Part shown: piece after piece, positions 1-4,327 of the stretch
Layout: every line of letters starts with the position of its first letter
Position numbering within the stretch: position 1 is the stretch's first letter
Assembly (NCBI GenBank): GCA_937894055.1
Contig: CALDHQ010000420.1
Location: 1-5,342 of the forward strand
DNA: 5,342 nt
DNA from: an uncultured Polymorphobacter sp.
GTDB lineage: Bacteria; Pseudomonadota; Alphaproteobacteria; Sphingomonadales; Sphingomonadaceae
Reading direction: 5' to 3'
Translations under genes and position numbers: made by a program
The notes under the pieces: model-generated
The model's input: the letters and a program-made list of their open reading frames with translations, nothing else
Databases searched by the model: none
What the model was told of the DNA's origin: nothing

Positions 1-138
1 GGCACCATCATTGCGTTCCCCTCGGCGGATGCGCTCTTCGTGCCCTGGCTCCAGATTTTCAGCGTGGCGGCGGCCGATGATACGACACCGGTGAACCAAG
101 CTGCGGCGCGCGCGCTGATGGGCCACTCGAGCACGTGA
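1..138 (+). CDS. C-terminal end of an unrecognised protein (partial)
   Basis: Frame 1 is open from the window edge to a TGA at 136-138, giving 45 residues that end in [10 protein letters not shown]. Third codon positions are mostly G or C, as expected for real coding sequence in a GC-rich genome, and the other five frames look worse. I do not recognise the protein. The ending LMGHSST resembles the 'LxGHSS' stretch before the catalytic tyrosine of tyrosine recombinases, but the preceding residues do not fit that family, so I make no call. The frame stops where the MutL-like sequence begins in another frame, so this end may be an artificial join rather than a true C-terminus. Confidence 0.35.
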   Translation, partial: GTIIAFPSADALFVPWLQIFSVAAADDTTPVNQAAARALMGHSST

Positions 139-827
139 CAGTCAATGGACGTCCCGTACTGGATAAAGCTTATGGACGAGTGATTCAACAAGTCCTAGAG
201 AAAGCCCAGCTCGCAGAAGTTCCGGCCACCCTGGTTTTCCTAGATGTTCCCGGCGATCAGGTGGATGTGAACGTGCATCCGGCAAAGTCAGAGGTGCGCT
301 TTCGTGAACCAGAAGCGGCGCGCAGCCTGATTATTACGGCGCTGCGCACGGCGCTAAGCCACGCCGGGCACCGCGCCAGTTCGACGGTTGCCGATGCGAC
401 GCTTTCGGCAATGCGGCCAGAACCGGCTGCGGCACCCTTGGCCTATCCAAGGGTTTACCAGATGGAGCGGCCAAGCCAGCAAAGCCTGTCGCGGTCCTTT
501 GCCTATCAGGCGCCCGAACCGATCAGCGGTTTTGCCGAAGCCCCGACCGCGCGGGTCGAGGCGCTGGCGCAGGCCAATGAGGCGGTCGATCACCCGTTGG
601 GTGCTGCGCGGGCGCAGGTGCATGAAAACTATATCATCGCGCAAACCGCGACCGGCATGGTGATTGTGGACCAACACGCCGCACACGAGCGTTTGGTTTA
701 CGAACGGTTGAAGCGGCAGATGGCGGAAACTGGCATCAAGGCGCAAGCGCTGCTGATCCCTGAAATCGTTGAGCTTTCGCCCAGTGATGCAACCCGGTTG
801 CTGGAAGCTGCCGACGATCTGGCGCGG
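135..827 (+). pseudogene. mutL: MutL mismatch-repair protein, N-terminally truncated fragment
   Basis: About 231 residues match MutL, the mismatch-repair ATPase that links MutS recognition to strand removal. Visible landmarks are VNGRPVLDK near the start, [14 protein letters not shown] at residues 43-56 (end of the N-terminal ATPase/transducer region), a variable Pro/Ala-rich linker at about 90-155, and the start of the C-terminal dimerisation domain with HENYIIAQ and [15 protein letters not shown]. From VDVNVHPAK onward it looks like Rhodobacteraceae-type MutL. The whole GHKL ATP-binding part is missing upstream and the end of the dimerisation domain is missing downstream, where it runs into MutS sequence at ADDLAR. 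The GTG at 135 is only the first possible start in this frame, with no convincing ribosome binding site. The piece cannot encode a working MutL. Codon use before about 260 is less GC-rich than after it, which hints at a second source. Confidence 0.9.
810..827. other. MutL/MutS junction zone
   Basis: The 18 bases encode AADDLAR, followed by GRSTF. Both MutL (before this point: [10 protein letters not shown]) and MutS ([11 protein letters not shown]) plausibly contain this sequence, so the breakpoint cannot be placed more exactly. Such shared bases at a join are typical of assembly-graph chimeras, template switching or microhomology-mediated recombination. Confidence 0.75.
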
Positions 828-952
828 GGCCGATCGACCTTCATGGTCGAAATGGTCGAAACCGCCGCCATTCTCAACCGCGCCACCTCGCGCTCGCTGG
901 TGATCCTCGACGAGATCGGGCGCGGCACATCCACATTCGATGGACTGTCCAT

Positions 953-967
953 CGCCTGGGCGGCGGC
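953..967. other. MutS/ydbL junction zone
   Basis: Read on the plus strand these bases complete MutS ...SIAWA. Read on the minus strand they encode the AAAQA that ends the YdbL signal peptide. Both genes fit, so the break lies somewhere within about 15 bases. From here rightward the sequence is consistent with a sphingomonad-type chromosome. Confidence 0.7.
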
Positions 968-1036
968 GGGGGTCACGGCCAGCGCCAGCATCACGGCGGC
1001 GCCGACGTTGAAGAAATCACGTCCCTGCATGGTCAT
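953..1036 (-). pseudogene. ydbL: YdbL-family (DUF1318) periplasmic protein, signal peptide only
   Basis: An ATG at 1036 opens a frame beginning [11 protein letters not shown], then a hydrophobic run (AAVMLALAV) and TPAAAQA, a normal Sec signal peptide with an Ala-x-Ala cleavage site near residue 26-28. It starts 6 bases after the ynbE stop and has GGAGAC as its ribosome binding site in that gap. In many proteobacteria ydbL directly follows ynbE, so position supports the family call; the mature part, which would prove it, is not here. After residue 28 the frame reads antisense to the MutS fragment. The gene is therefore cut off by the junction at about 953-967. Confidence 0.65.
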
Positions 1037-1042
1037 GTCTCC

Positions 1043-1237
1043 TCAGAACAGGTTCGGGTTTTTCTGGATCAAGGCCTTCACGTCCTCGTCCAGCTGCAGC
1101 CGGACGTTGGCGTCCAGCTTGGCGTAGACGGTGATGGGAGCGACCTCGACCCTGACGGTCGGCGTGCACGCCCCAAGGCCCGCGAGCGTCAGCCCGGCGA
1201 CAGCGAGGAGGATCGTCGGCATGAGAATGCGTTTCAT
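1043..1237 (-). CDS. ynbE: YnbE-family lipoprotein
   Basis: This 64-residue protein has a lipoprotein signal: basic MKR, a hydrophobic stretch to residue 21, and lipobox LGAC with Cys24 as the predicted lipidated residue. The mature part begins [11 protein letters not shown] and ends [11 protein letters not shown], matching the YnbE family, short lipoproteins of about 60 residues with a similar 'NxxLF' end. YnbE works with YdbH and YdbL; YdbH belongs to the AsmA-like proteins implicated in carrying phospholipid to the outer membrane. The start at 1237 has AAGGG about 8 bases upstream, and ydbL follows after 6 bases. Unusually, the gene upstream is dps, 46 bases away, not ydbH. Either the set is split in this genome or something was joined between 1238 and 1283. 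Confidence 0.85.
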   Translation of the reverse strand: MKRILMPTILLAVAGLTLAGLGACTPTVRVEVAPITVYAKLDANVRLQLDEDVKALIQKNPNLF

Positions 1238-1283
1238 GGAAAATTCCCTTGTTTTTGGTTCGGTTGAAGGCGTGGATGGGTGC

Positions 1284-1766
1284 TTATTGACCCGGCGCGG
1301 CATGCGATTCGACGAACCACAAATCCTTGTCGATGCCGCGCGAGATTTCGGTGAACAGGTCGGCGGTGGTGGTGTCGCCGGCCTTGGTGGCGACGTCGAT
1401 GGCACCGTGGATAATCTGCCCGAACGCCGCGAGCGCGCCCGCCACAGCGAAGATGTGGCTGGCTTCATCGGCGATGCCGAGCGGATAGGGCACCAGCGCC
1501 GATTGCTTGACGGCGACCTGGATGGTGCCTTCGGCGGTACCGCCGAGCTGCCCGGCGCGTTCGGCGATCAGGTCGGAATAATCCTCGACCGAGGCCGAGA
1601 CGGTGTCGAACAGCTGGTGGACGGCGAAGAACCCGGGACCGCGAACGTTCCAGTGCGCCTGCTTGAGCTGGGCATGGAGGTCTATCGCTGCCGCAAGATG
1701 CGTGTTGAGCAGCGCCACCGACTTTTCGCGGACCGGCTTGGCGAGCGTGTTTCGGGTCTTGTGCAT
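1284..1766 (-). CDS. dps: Dps ferritin-like DNA-protection protein
   Basis: Dps forms a 12-subunit shell that oxidises and stores iron with hydrogen peroxide and so protects DNA under stress. The 160 residues are the normal length. The inter-subunit ferroxidase ligands are all present with E. coli spacing: His38 (QAHWNV), His50 and Asp54 (AVHQLFD), and Asp65 and Glu69 (YSDLIAER). I chose the ATG at 1766 because AAGGA lies just upstream; the open frame extends 28 residues further to 1850, but that part crosses a repeat and does not look like Dps. The short N-terminus has a few basic residues (K3, R5, K10, R13, K15) that could contact DNA. It lies in the same direction as the small membrane genes upstream, behind a 99-base gap holding paired palindromes. 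Confidence 0.95.
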   Translation of the reverse strand: MHKTRNTLAKPVREKSVALLNTHLAAAIDLHAQLKQAHWNVRGPGFFAVHQLFDTVSASVEDYSDLIAERAGQLGGTAEGTIQVAVKQSALVPYPLGIADEASHIFAVAGALAAFGQIIHGAIDVATKAGDTTTADLFTEISRGIDKDLWFVESHAAPGQ

Positions 1767-1795
1767 GGCAGTTCCTTGAAGTGCTAAATTTGAAA

Positions 1796-1855
1796 AGTTG
1801 GCGTGGTCACGCCGCTGCGGGGGGCGTTGCAGGGGAGTTGGCGTGACCACGCCGC
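1796..1855. repeat. Paired 14-bp palindromes, 40 bp apart, upstream of dps
   Basis: GGCGTGGTCACGCC lies at 1800-1813 and GGCGTGACCACGCC at 1840-1853. Each is a 6-2-6 palindrome, and each is the exact reverse complement of the other. Including flanks, 1796-1815 and 1836-1855 are a 20-bp direct repeat differing only at the central two bases. The offset is exactly 40 bp, close to four helical turns, so two dimers would sit on the same face of the DNA. The near site ends 33 bases before the dps ATG. It could be an operator for dps, or, as RNA on the minus strand, a 14-bp stem with a 26-base loop followed by AACTTTTC, that is, a terminator or attenuator for the upstream genes. A dispersed intergenic repeat is a third option. 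Confidence 0.8.
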
Positions 1856-1865
1856 GCGGCCGGCG

Positions 1866-2054
1866 TTAACCGACGCGCATCCCGCCGAGCGAACCAAGGA
1901 CGCCAAAGGCTTGCAACAGCCAGAGCACGACGATGATCACGACAACGATGTTGAGGATGTTTTTGATCTTGGCATCCATGGGTATGTAGCTGTTGACCAG
2001 CCAGAGCAGGACGCCGACGACGATCAGGGTGATAAGCAGGCTCATGATGGGCAT
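1866..2054 (-). CDS. Thivi_2564-family small membrane protein
   Basis: This 62-residue protein has two membrane helices, about residues 3-22 and 33-51, joined by a short polar loop containing NSYIPMDAKIKNILN. The IPMD.KIK...LN loop followed by a Val/Ile-rich second helix and WLLQ.FG matches the small inner-membrane family annotated as Thivi_2564; its function is not known. The ATG at 2054 has AAGGAAA 8 bases upstream; an internal ATG at 2045 lacks a better site. It lies 34 bases after the preceding small membrane gene, which suggests one transcript. The tail after the second helix (GSLGGMRVG) is short and Gly-rich. Confidence 0.8.
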   Translation of the reverse strand: MPIMSLLITLIVVGVLLWLVNSYIPMDAKIKNILNIVVVIIVVLWLLQAFGVLGSLGGMRVG

Positions 2055-2088
2055 GGCGATTTCCTTTCCAGATGAATGGGTTCGATGT

Positions 2089-2280
2089 TCAGCGTGCGAC
2101 GGCTGCGTTTGTCGCGATGGGCGGCACAGCCGAAGCGGGCGTTTCGGAGGCGGGGAAGGCGAAATGGCTGATGATCGCCAGCAGGCCGACCAGAACCATG
2201 CCGAGCCCACCCCAATAGGCGCGCTGGCCACGGGGGTGGGGCTTCGGCGTTTCGAGATCGTGATAGGGCGAAATGGACAT
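2089..2280 (-). CDS. Unnamed 63-residue single-helix membrane protein
   Basis: I do not recognise a family. The protein starts MSISPYHDLETPKPHPRGQR, a polar and partly basic segment, then has one clear hydrophobic helix at about residues 22-43 (YWGGLGMVLVGLLAIISHFAF), then a Ser/Pro/Ala-rich tail ending AAVAR. The basic residues before the helix predict the N-terminus in the cytoplasm. The ATG at 2280 follows a strong G-rich site (AGGGGGGG) on the minus strand. It lies 41 bases after DUF1328 and 34 bases before the Thivi_2564 gene, all in one direction, so it probably belongs to the same stress-induced membrane set. Confidence 0.7.
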   Translation of the reverse strand: MSISPYHDLETPKPHPRGQRAYWGGLGMVLVGLLAIISHFAFPASETPASAVPPIATNAAVAR

Positions 2281-2321
2281 GGCCGACCCCCCCTGGGTTG
2301 ACGGTTGGAGACGCACTGCAA

Positions 2322-2498
2322 TTAGAGCGAGGCGCCGCGACCGCGCGCCAGGTGCATGACCAGACCCACGACGAACAGCACGACGAAAACCCAGAACAGC
2401 AGCACCGCAATCTGCGACGCGGCGCCGGCGATGCCACCAAAGCCGAGCACGCCGGCAACGATGGCGACGATCAGGAAAATCAGAGCGTAACGCAGCAT
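2322..2498 (-). CDS. DUF1328 (YtjA-type) small membrane protein
   Basis: The 58 residues start [20 protein letters not shown] and continue [18 protein letters not shown], then [16 protein letters not shown]. This is the typical DUF1328/YtjA pattern: two hydrophobic helices (about 4-20 and 29-50) joined by a Gly/Ala-rich turn 'GFGGIAGAA', and a short basic tail. Function is unknown; members are often among general-stress-induced genes. The ATG at 2498 has AAGGA 8 bases upstream. It is the first gene of the minus-strand set and is preceded by an EcfG-type promoter, so expression under PhyR-NepR-EcfG control is a reasonable inference. Confidence 0.9.
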   Translation of the reverse strand: MLRYALIFLIVAIVAGVLGFGGIAGAASQIAVLLFWVFVVLFVVGLVMHLARGRGASL

Positions 2499-2517
2499 GT
2501 AGAGATCCTTGAACTTG

Positions 2518-2536
2518 CCCCGGCGCGGTGCCGGGG
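2518..2536 (-). other. GC-rich hairpin in the leader of the DUF1328 gene
   Basis: CCCCGGC (2518-2524) pairs perfectly with GCCGGGG (2530-2536) around a 5-base loop. It would lie in the 5' untranslated RNA of the DUF1328 transcript, ending about 20 bases before the start codon and just after the predicted transcription start. No T-run follows in either direction, so it is not an ordinary terminator. It may stabilise the mRNA or be incidental in GC-rich DNA. Confidence 0.5.
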
Positions 2537-2551
2537 ACTGACTGCAAGGTT

Positions 2552-2577
2552 CAACAAATCATCCGCCAAAAGGTTCC
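2552..2577 (-). promoter_or_regulatory. EcfG-type (general stress sigma) promoter for the small membrane gene set
   Basis: On the minus strand GGAAC (2577-2573) is followed by a 17-base spacer and GTTG (2555-2552). The alphaproteobacterial EcfG consensus is GGAAC, 16-17 bases, then (C)GTT. Transcription would begin near 2543-2546, about 45 bases before the DUF1328 start. The match, the orientation and the presence of phyR and nepR in the same window support the call. Confidence 0.65.
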
Positions 2578-2661
2578 TTTGCCGCGCTGGACGGGCGGCA
2601 GCGGCGGAACCAACCACCGCCGTCGTTGGTCTGGACGGGGTCAACCAAGCGGAGAATTCAG

Positions 2662-2991
2662 ATGGATACCAACGACACCAGCGCCCCGTTCGACATTGTC
2701 TGCGGCGACCCGGCGGCGTTTTTCGACACCCCGCAGGCGATTGTCGATGATACGACGCTGTCACGTGCTGAAAAACTGCAGCTGCTCGACGAATGGGCGC
2801 AGGACCTTGCCGACCGCAGCACCGCCGCCGACGAAGGCATGGTGCCCGACCGTGCCGGGCCGATCGACCGCGATGTGCGGATGGCCGCAGCCGTTGTCGA
2901 AGCGCGCGCCGCGGTTGAAACCGGCGCAGACAATCACACGCCGTCGCTCGCGGTGCGCCTATGGAAGCGGCTGACTGGCGCGACCGTCTAG
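2662..2991 (+). CDS. Unnamed 109-residue soluble protein in the stress-response locus
   Basis: I know no named function. The centre (residues 17-60) reads PAAFFDTPQAIVDD, then TLSRAEKLQLLDEW, then AQDLADR and ADEGM. This resembles a recurring type of alphaproteobacterial hypothetical protein with a 'TPxxVVxDxxLSxxEKxxLLxxWxxD' core; that is recollection, not a search. No signal peptide or membrane helix is visible. The N-terminal half is acidic, while the end (SLAVRLWKRLTGATV) is a short basic amphipathic segment. The ATG at 2662 has GGAG 7 bases upstream. The gene is divergent from the DUF1328 set and convergent with the kinase gene; the two stop codons overlap in CTAG at 2988-2991. I found no well-spaced EcfG promoter in front of it. 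Confidence 0.8.
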   Translation: MDTNDTSAPFDIVCGDPAAFFDTPQAIVDDTTLSRAEKLQLLDEWAQDLADRSTAADEGMVPDRAGPIDRDVRMAAAVVEARAAVETGADNHTPSLAVRLWKRLTGATV

Positions 2992-3992
2992 CGTGCGTCG
3001 GTGAAATCGAGCCGGTAGCTGCCCGCGACACTGTCGTGGTGCAGCTTTCCGCGCAGCTGGCGCACCATGCCGTAGATGATGCGCGTCGAGGCGACATTGT
3101 CATCGGCACCGAGACAATCGGTGCCGATGAAGGCGTTGGTACTGATCGTCACCGCTACAGCAGCACCGTCGCGCACTGCGGCAATTGCCAGCATGACGCG
3201 GCCGGCGGGGCTCGCCTGCACCGCAATGCTCGCGAGCTCGGTAATCAGGAACGCCACCGGAATTGCCGTATCCGGCCCGATGTCGAGCGCCGTGACATCG
3301 CGCTGCGCAATGCCGACGCTTCTGTGCTCGGGGCCGGCGAGGCTGAGCTCGAGCGCCCCGGCTAGGTCAGCCACCAGCGCGCGCAAGTCCACACCATCAG
3401 CGCCGCGTTCGTCATAGATCCAGCGGTGGACCATCGTCAGCGCGCTGACCCGCGCCTGCATCGCGGCATAGGTCGCGACAATCGCCGGCGTCGACAGCCC
3501 GCGCGCATGCAGCGACAACAGGCTCGATACGATCTGCAGGCTGTTCTTGACGCGGTGATGGACTTCGCGCGTCAGCCGCCGCTGTTCGACCAGCGCGGCA
3601 TCGAGTTCGGCATTGTGGCGATCGACCGCCGCCGCCAGCGCGACGATGCTTTCGGCCAGTGTCGCGAGTTCGCGGCTGCCATAGTCGGCATGGTCAACAT
3701 CATGTCCCGAAGCTTCGACGAGCCGTTGCAAATGGCGCAGCGGCAATATCGTCAGCGCCCGCAGCGCCACCCAGCCGCCGCCCAGCGCCAGCCCCCATAA
3801 CAGCAATGGCAGCGCAATCCGCGCCCATTGCGCCAGCGCTAGCGGCACCGGACTGGCGATGGCGGCGCGGTAGTCGGCCATGGTCAACAGCGTCGCCAAT
3901 ATGCCGAGCGGCAGCATCATCATCGCCATGACGAACAGCACGAGCACCGACAGGGGCAAGCGGCTCGACGCGGTGCGGGAGATCAGGGACAT
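2988..3992 (-). CDS. phyP: PhyP-like membrane histidine kinase (HisKA_2) with degraded ATP-binding motifs
   Basis: The 334-residue protein has two membrane helices (about 13-39 and 58-78), a HAMP-like linker to about 135, then the HisKA_2 dimerisation and phosphotransfer box REVHHRVKNSLQIVSSLL at residues 142-159, with His146 the likely phosphorylated residue. The catalytic domain follows but looks worn. The N-box reads TELASIAVQ, with Ile256 where the usual NELxxNAxKH has its essential Asn, and the G1 region (about 283-292, ISTNAFIGTD) lacks the DxG motif. Next to phyR, this fits PhyP of sphingomonads, described in Sphingomonas sp. Fr1 as a negative regulator of PhyR; it may act mainly as a phosphatase or phosphotransfer partner. 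The start at 3992 lies 15 bases after the NepR-like stop and has no clear ribosome binding site, which suggests translational coupling. Confidence 0.88.
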   Translation of the reverse strand: MSLISRTASSRLPLSVLVLFVMAMMMLPLGILATLLTMADYRAAIASPVPLALAQWARIALPLLLWGLALGGGWVALRALTILPLRHLQRLVEASGHDVDHADYGSRELATLAESIVALAAAVDRHNAELDAALVEQRRLTREVHHRVKNSLQIVSSLLSLHARGLSTPAIVATYAAMQARVSALTMVHRWIYDERGADGVDLRALVADLAGALELSLAGPEHRSVGIAQRDVTALDIGPDTAIPVAFLITELASIAVQASPAGRVMLAIAAVRDGAAVAVTISTNAFIGTDCLGADDNVASTRIIYGMVRQLRGKLHHDSVAGSYRLDFTDAR

Positions 3993-4007
3993 CGCGACGG
4001 GCGCCGA

Positions 4008-4178
4008 TCATTCAAGCTGGCGCAGCAGCGCGGCGATCCGTGCGGACGCCGGTACGGCCAAAACCGGATCATACGCCAAGTGCAGCAATGTGCTAAGCCC
4101 AAGCGGATCGGGCAGCATGGGCGGCCTGATGACGGCCTGTCGCAGCGGTGCATCGGATGGGCGATTGTTGCCCATCAT
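4008..4178 (-). CDS. Second, divergent NepR-like anti-sigma factor
   Basis: The C-terminal part, LLHLAYDPVLAVPASAR then IAALLRQLE, lines up without gaps with the NepR-type pattern LRxLYDDVLAEPVPDRFxALLxQLD, where the first Leu and the LL pair are 19 residues apart in both. NepR proteins are small two-helix anti-sigma factors that hold EcfG until phosphorylated PhyR takes them away. This copy differs at conserved points: Glu-Pro has become Val-Pro and the following Pro-Asp has become Ser-Ala. The start is uncertain. ATG at 4178 (56 residues, beginning MMGNNRPSDA) gives a normal NepR length; 4175 and 4118 are alternatives, none with a strong ribosome binding site. The frame is open up to 4328, but that would start on top of phyR. 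It sits 15 bases before the kinase gene, so they are probably cotranscribed. Confidence 0.6.
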   Translation of the reverse strand: MMGNNRPSDAPLRQAVIRPPMLPDPLGLSTLLHLAYDPVLAVPASARIAALLRQLE

Positions 4179-4208
4179 CGGCTTCGCGTGAAAAATTTCT
4201 GCCGGTGT

Positions 4209-4233
4209 GGAACCATTGTTCAGCCTGTGGGTT
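4209..4233 (+). promoter_or_regulatory. EcfG-type promoter of phyR
   Basis: GGAAC at 4209-4213, a 17-base spacer and GTT at 4231-4233 match the alphaproteobacterial EcfG consensus. Transcription would start near 4240, leaving a leader of about 85 bases before phyR. Positive autoregulation of phyR-nepR-ecfG by EcfG is common in this group, so the site is expected here. It also lies just upstream of the NepR-like ORF on the opposite strand. Confidence 0.75.
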
Positions 4234-4250
4234 ATCGACCTGATGTAGTG

Positions 4251-4266
4251 CGCCGGCGTGCCGGCG
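4251..4266. other. Short GC palindrome in the phyR leader
   Basis: CGCCGGC and GCCGGCG flank the two bases GT, giving a 7-2-7 inverted repeat; as RNA it would form a 6-bp stem with a CGTG loop. It lies between the predicted phyR transcription start and the phyR ATG, and also in the possible leader of the divergent NepR-like gene. It could be an operator, an RNA element or chance in GC-rich DNA. Confidence 0.4.
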
Positions 4267-4297
4267 AGACCTGCAGGCACCGGCTGTGCAGTGTCAT

Positions 4298-4322
4298 AAT
4301 GTTTCAAATACCAAGAGGTTCC
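4298..4322 (-). promoter_or_regulatory. Possible EcfG-type promoter for the NepR-like/kinase operon
   Basis: On the minus strand GGAAC (4322-4318) is followed by 16 bases and CATT (4301-4298), one base off the CGTT consensus. It points towards the NepR-like ORF, with a leader of about 110 bases. The GGAAC overlaps the phyR ribosome binding region, so the two functions would share DNA. The imperfect -10 keeps confidence low. Confidence 0.35.
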
Positions 4323-4327
4323 CTGCA

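Larger units (their letters stand above)
810..967 (+). pseudogene. mutS: MutS mismatch-recognition ATPase, short internal fragment
   Basis: About 45-52 residues match the ATPase domain of MutS. They include GRSTFMVEM, the ABC-signature-like region, then [10 protein letters not shown], then the Walker B stretch [23 protein letters not shown]. In MutS this follows the Walker A loop and a conserved (A/S)DDLA(R/S)GRSTF; Walker A and everything before it are absent. The fragment is in frame with the MutL piece only because both proteins have an ADDLAR-like sequence at the join (810-827). After IAWA the frame continues into antisense of ydbL and ynbE and ends meaninglessly at 1127. It is a stranded fragment, not a gene. 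Confidence 0.9.

Noticed and set aside
109..138. Tyrosine recombinase C-terminus suggested by LMGHSST
   Set aside because: The upstream residues lack the expected HxxR-containing region and no tyrosine follows before the stop.
135..1127. A 330-residue open frame that could be read as a novel MutL-MutS fusion protein
   Set aside because: It combines an incomplete MutL, an incomplete MutS and about 54 residues antisense to ydbL/ynbE; no part retains a full functional domain and the joins sit at shared sequence.
1131..1787. Plus-strand open frame of 218 codons opposite ynbE and dps
   Set aside because: It is antisense to two clear genes and contains no recognisable motif.
1767..1850. 28-residue N-terminal extension of Dps
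   Set aside because: It runs through the palindromic repeat and lies upstream of a good ribosome binding site for the ATG at 1766; the shorter form has normal Dps length.
2606..2627. Possible EcfG promoter on the plus strand for the 109-residue protein (GGAAC ... CGTT)
   Set aside because: The spacer is only 13 bases, against the usual 16-17.
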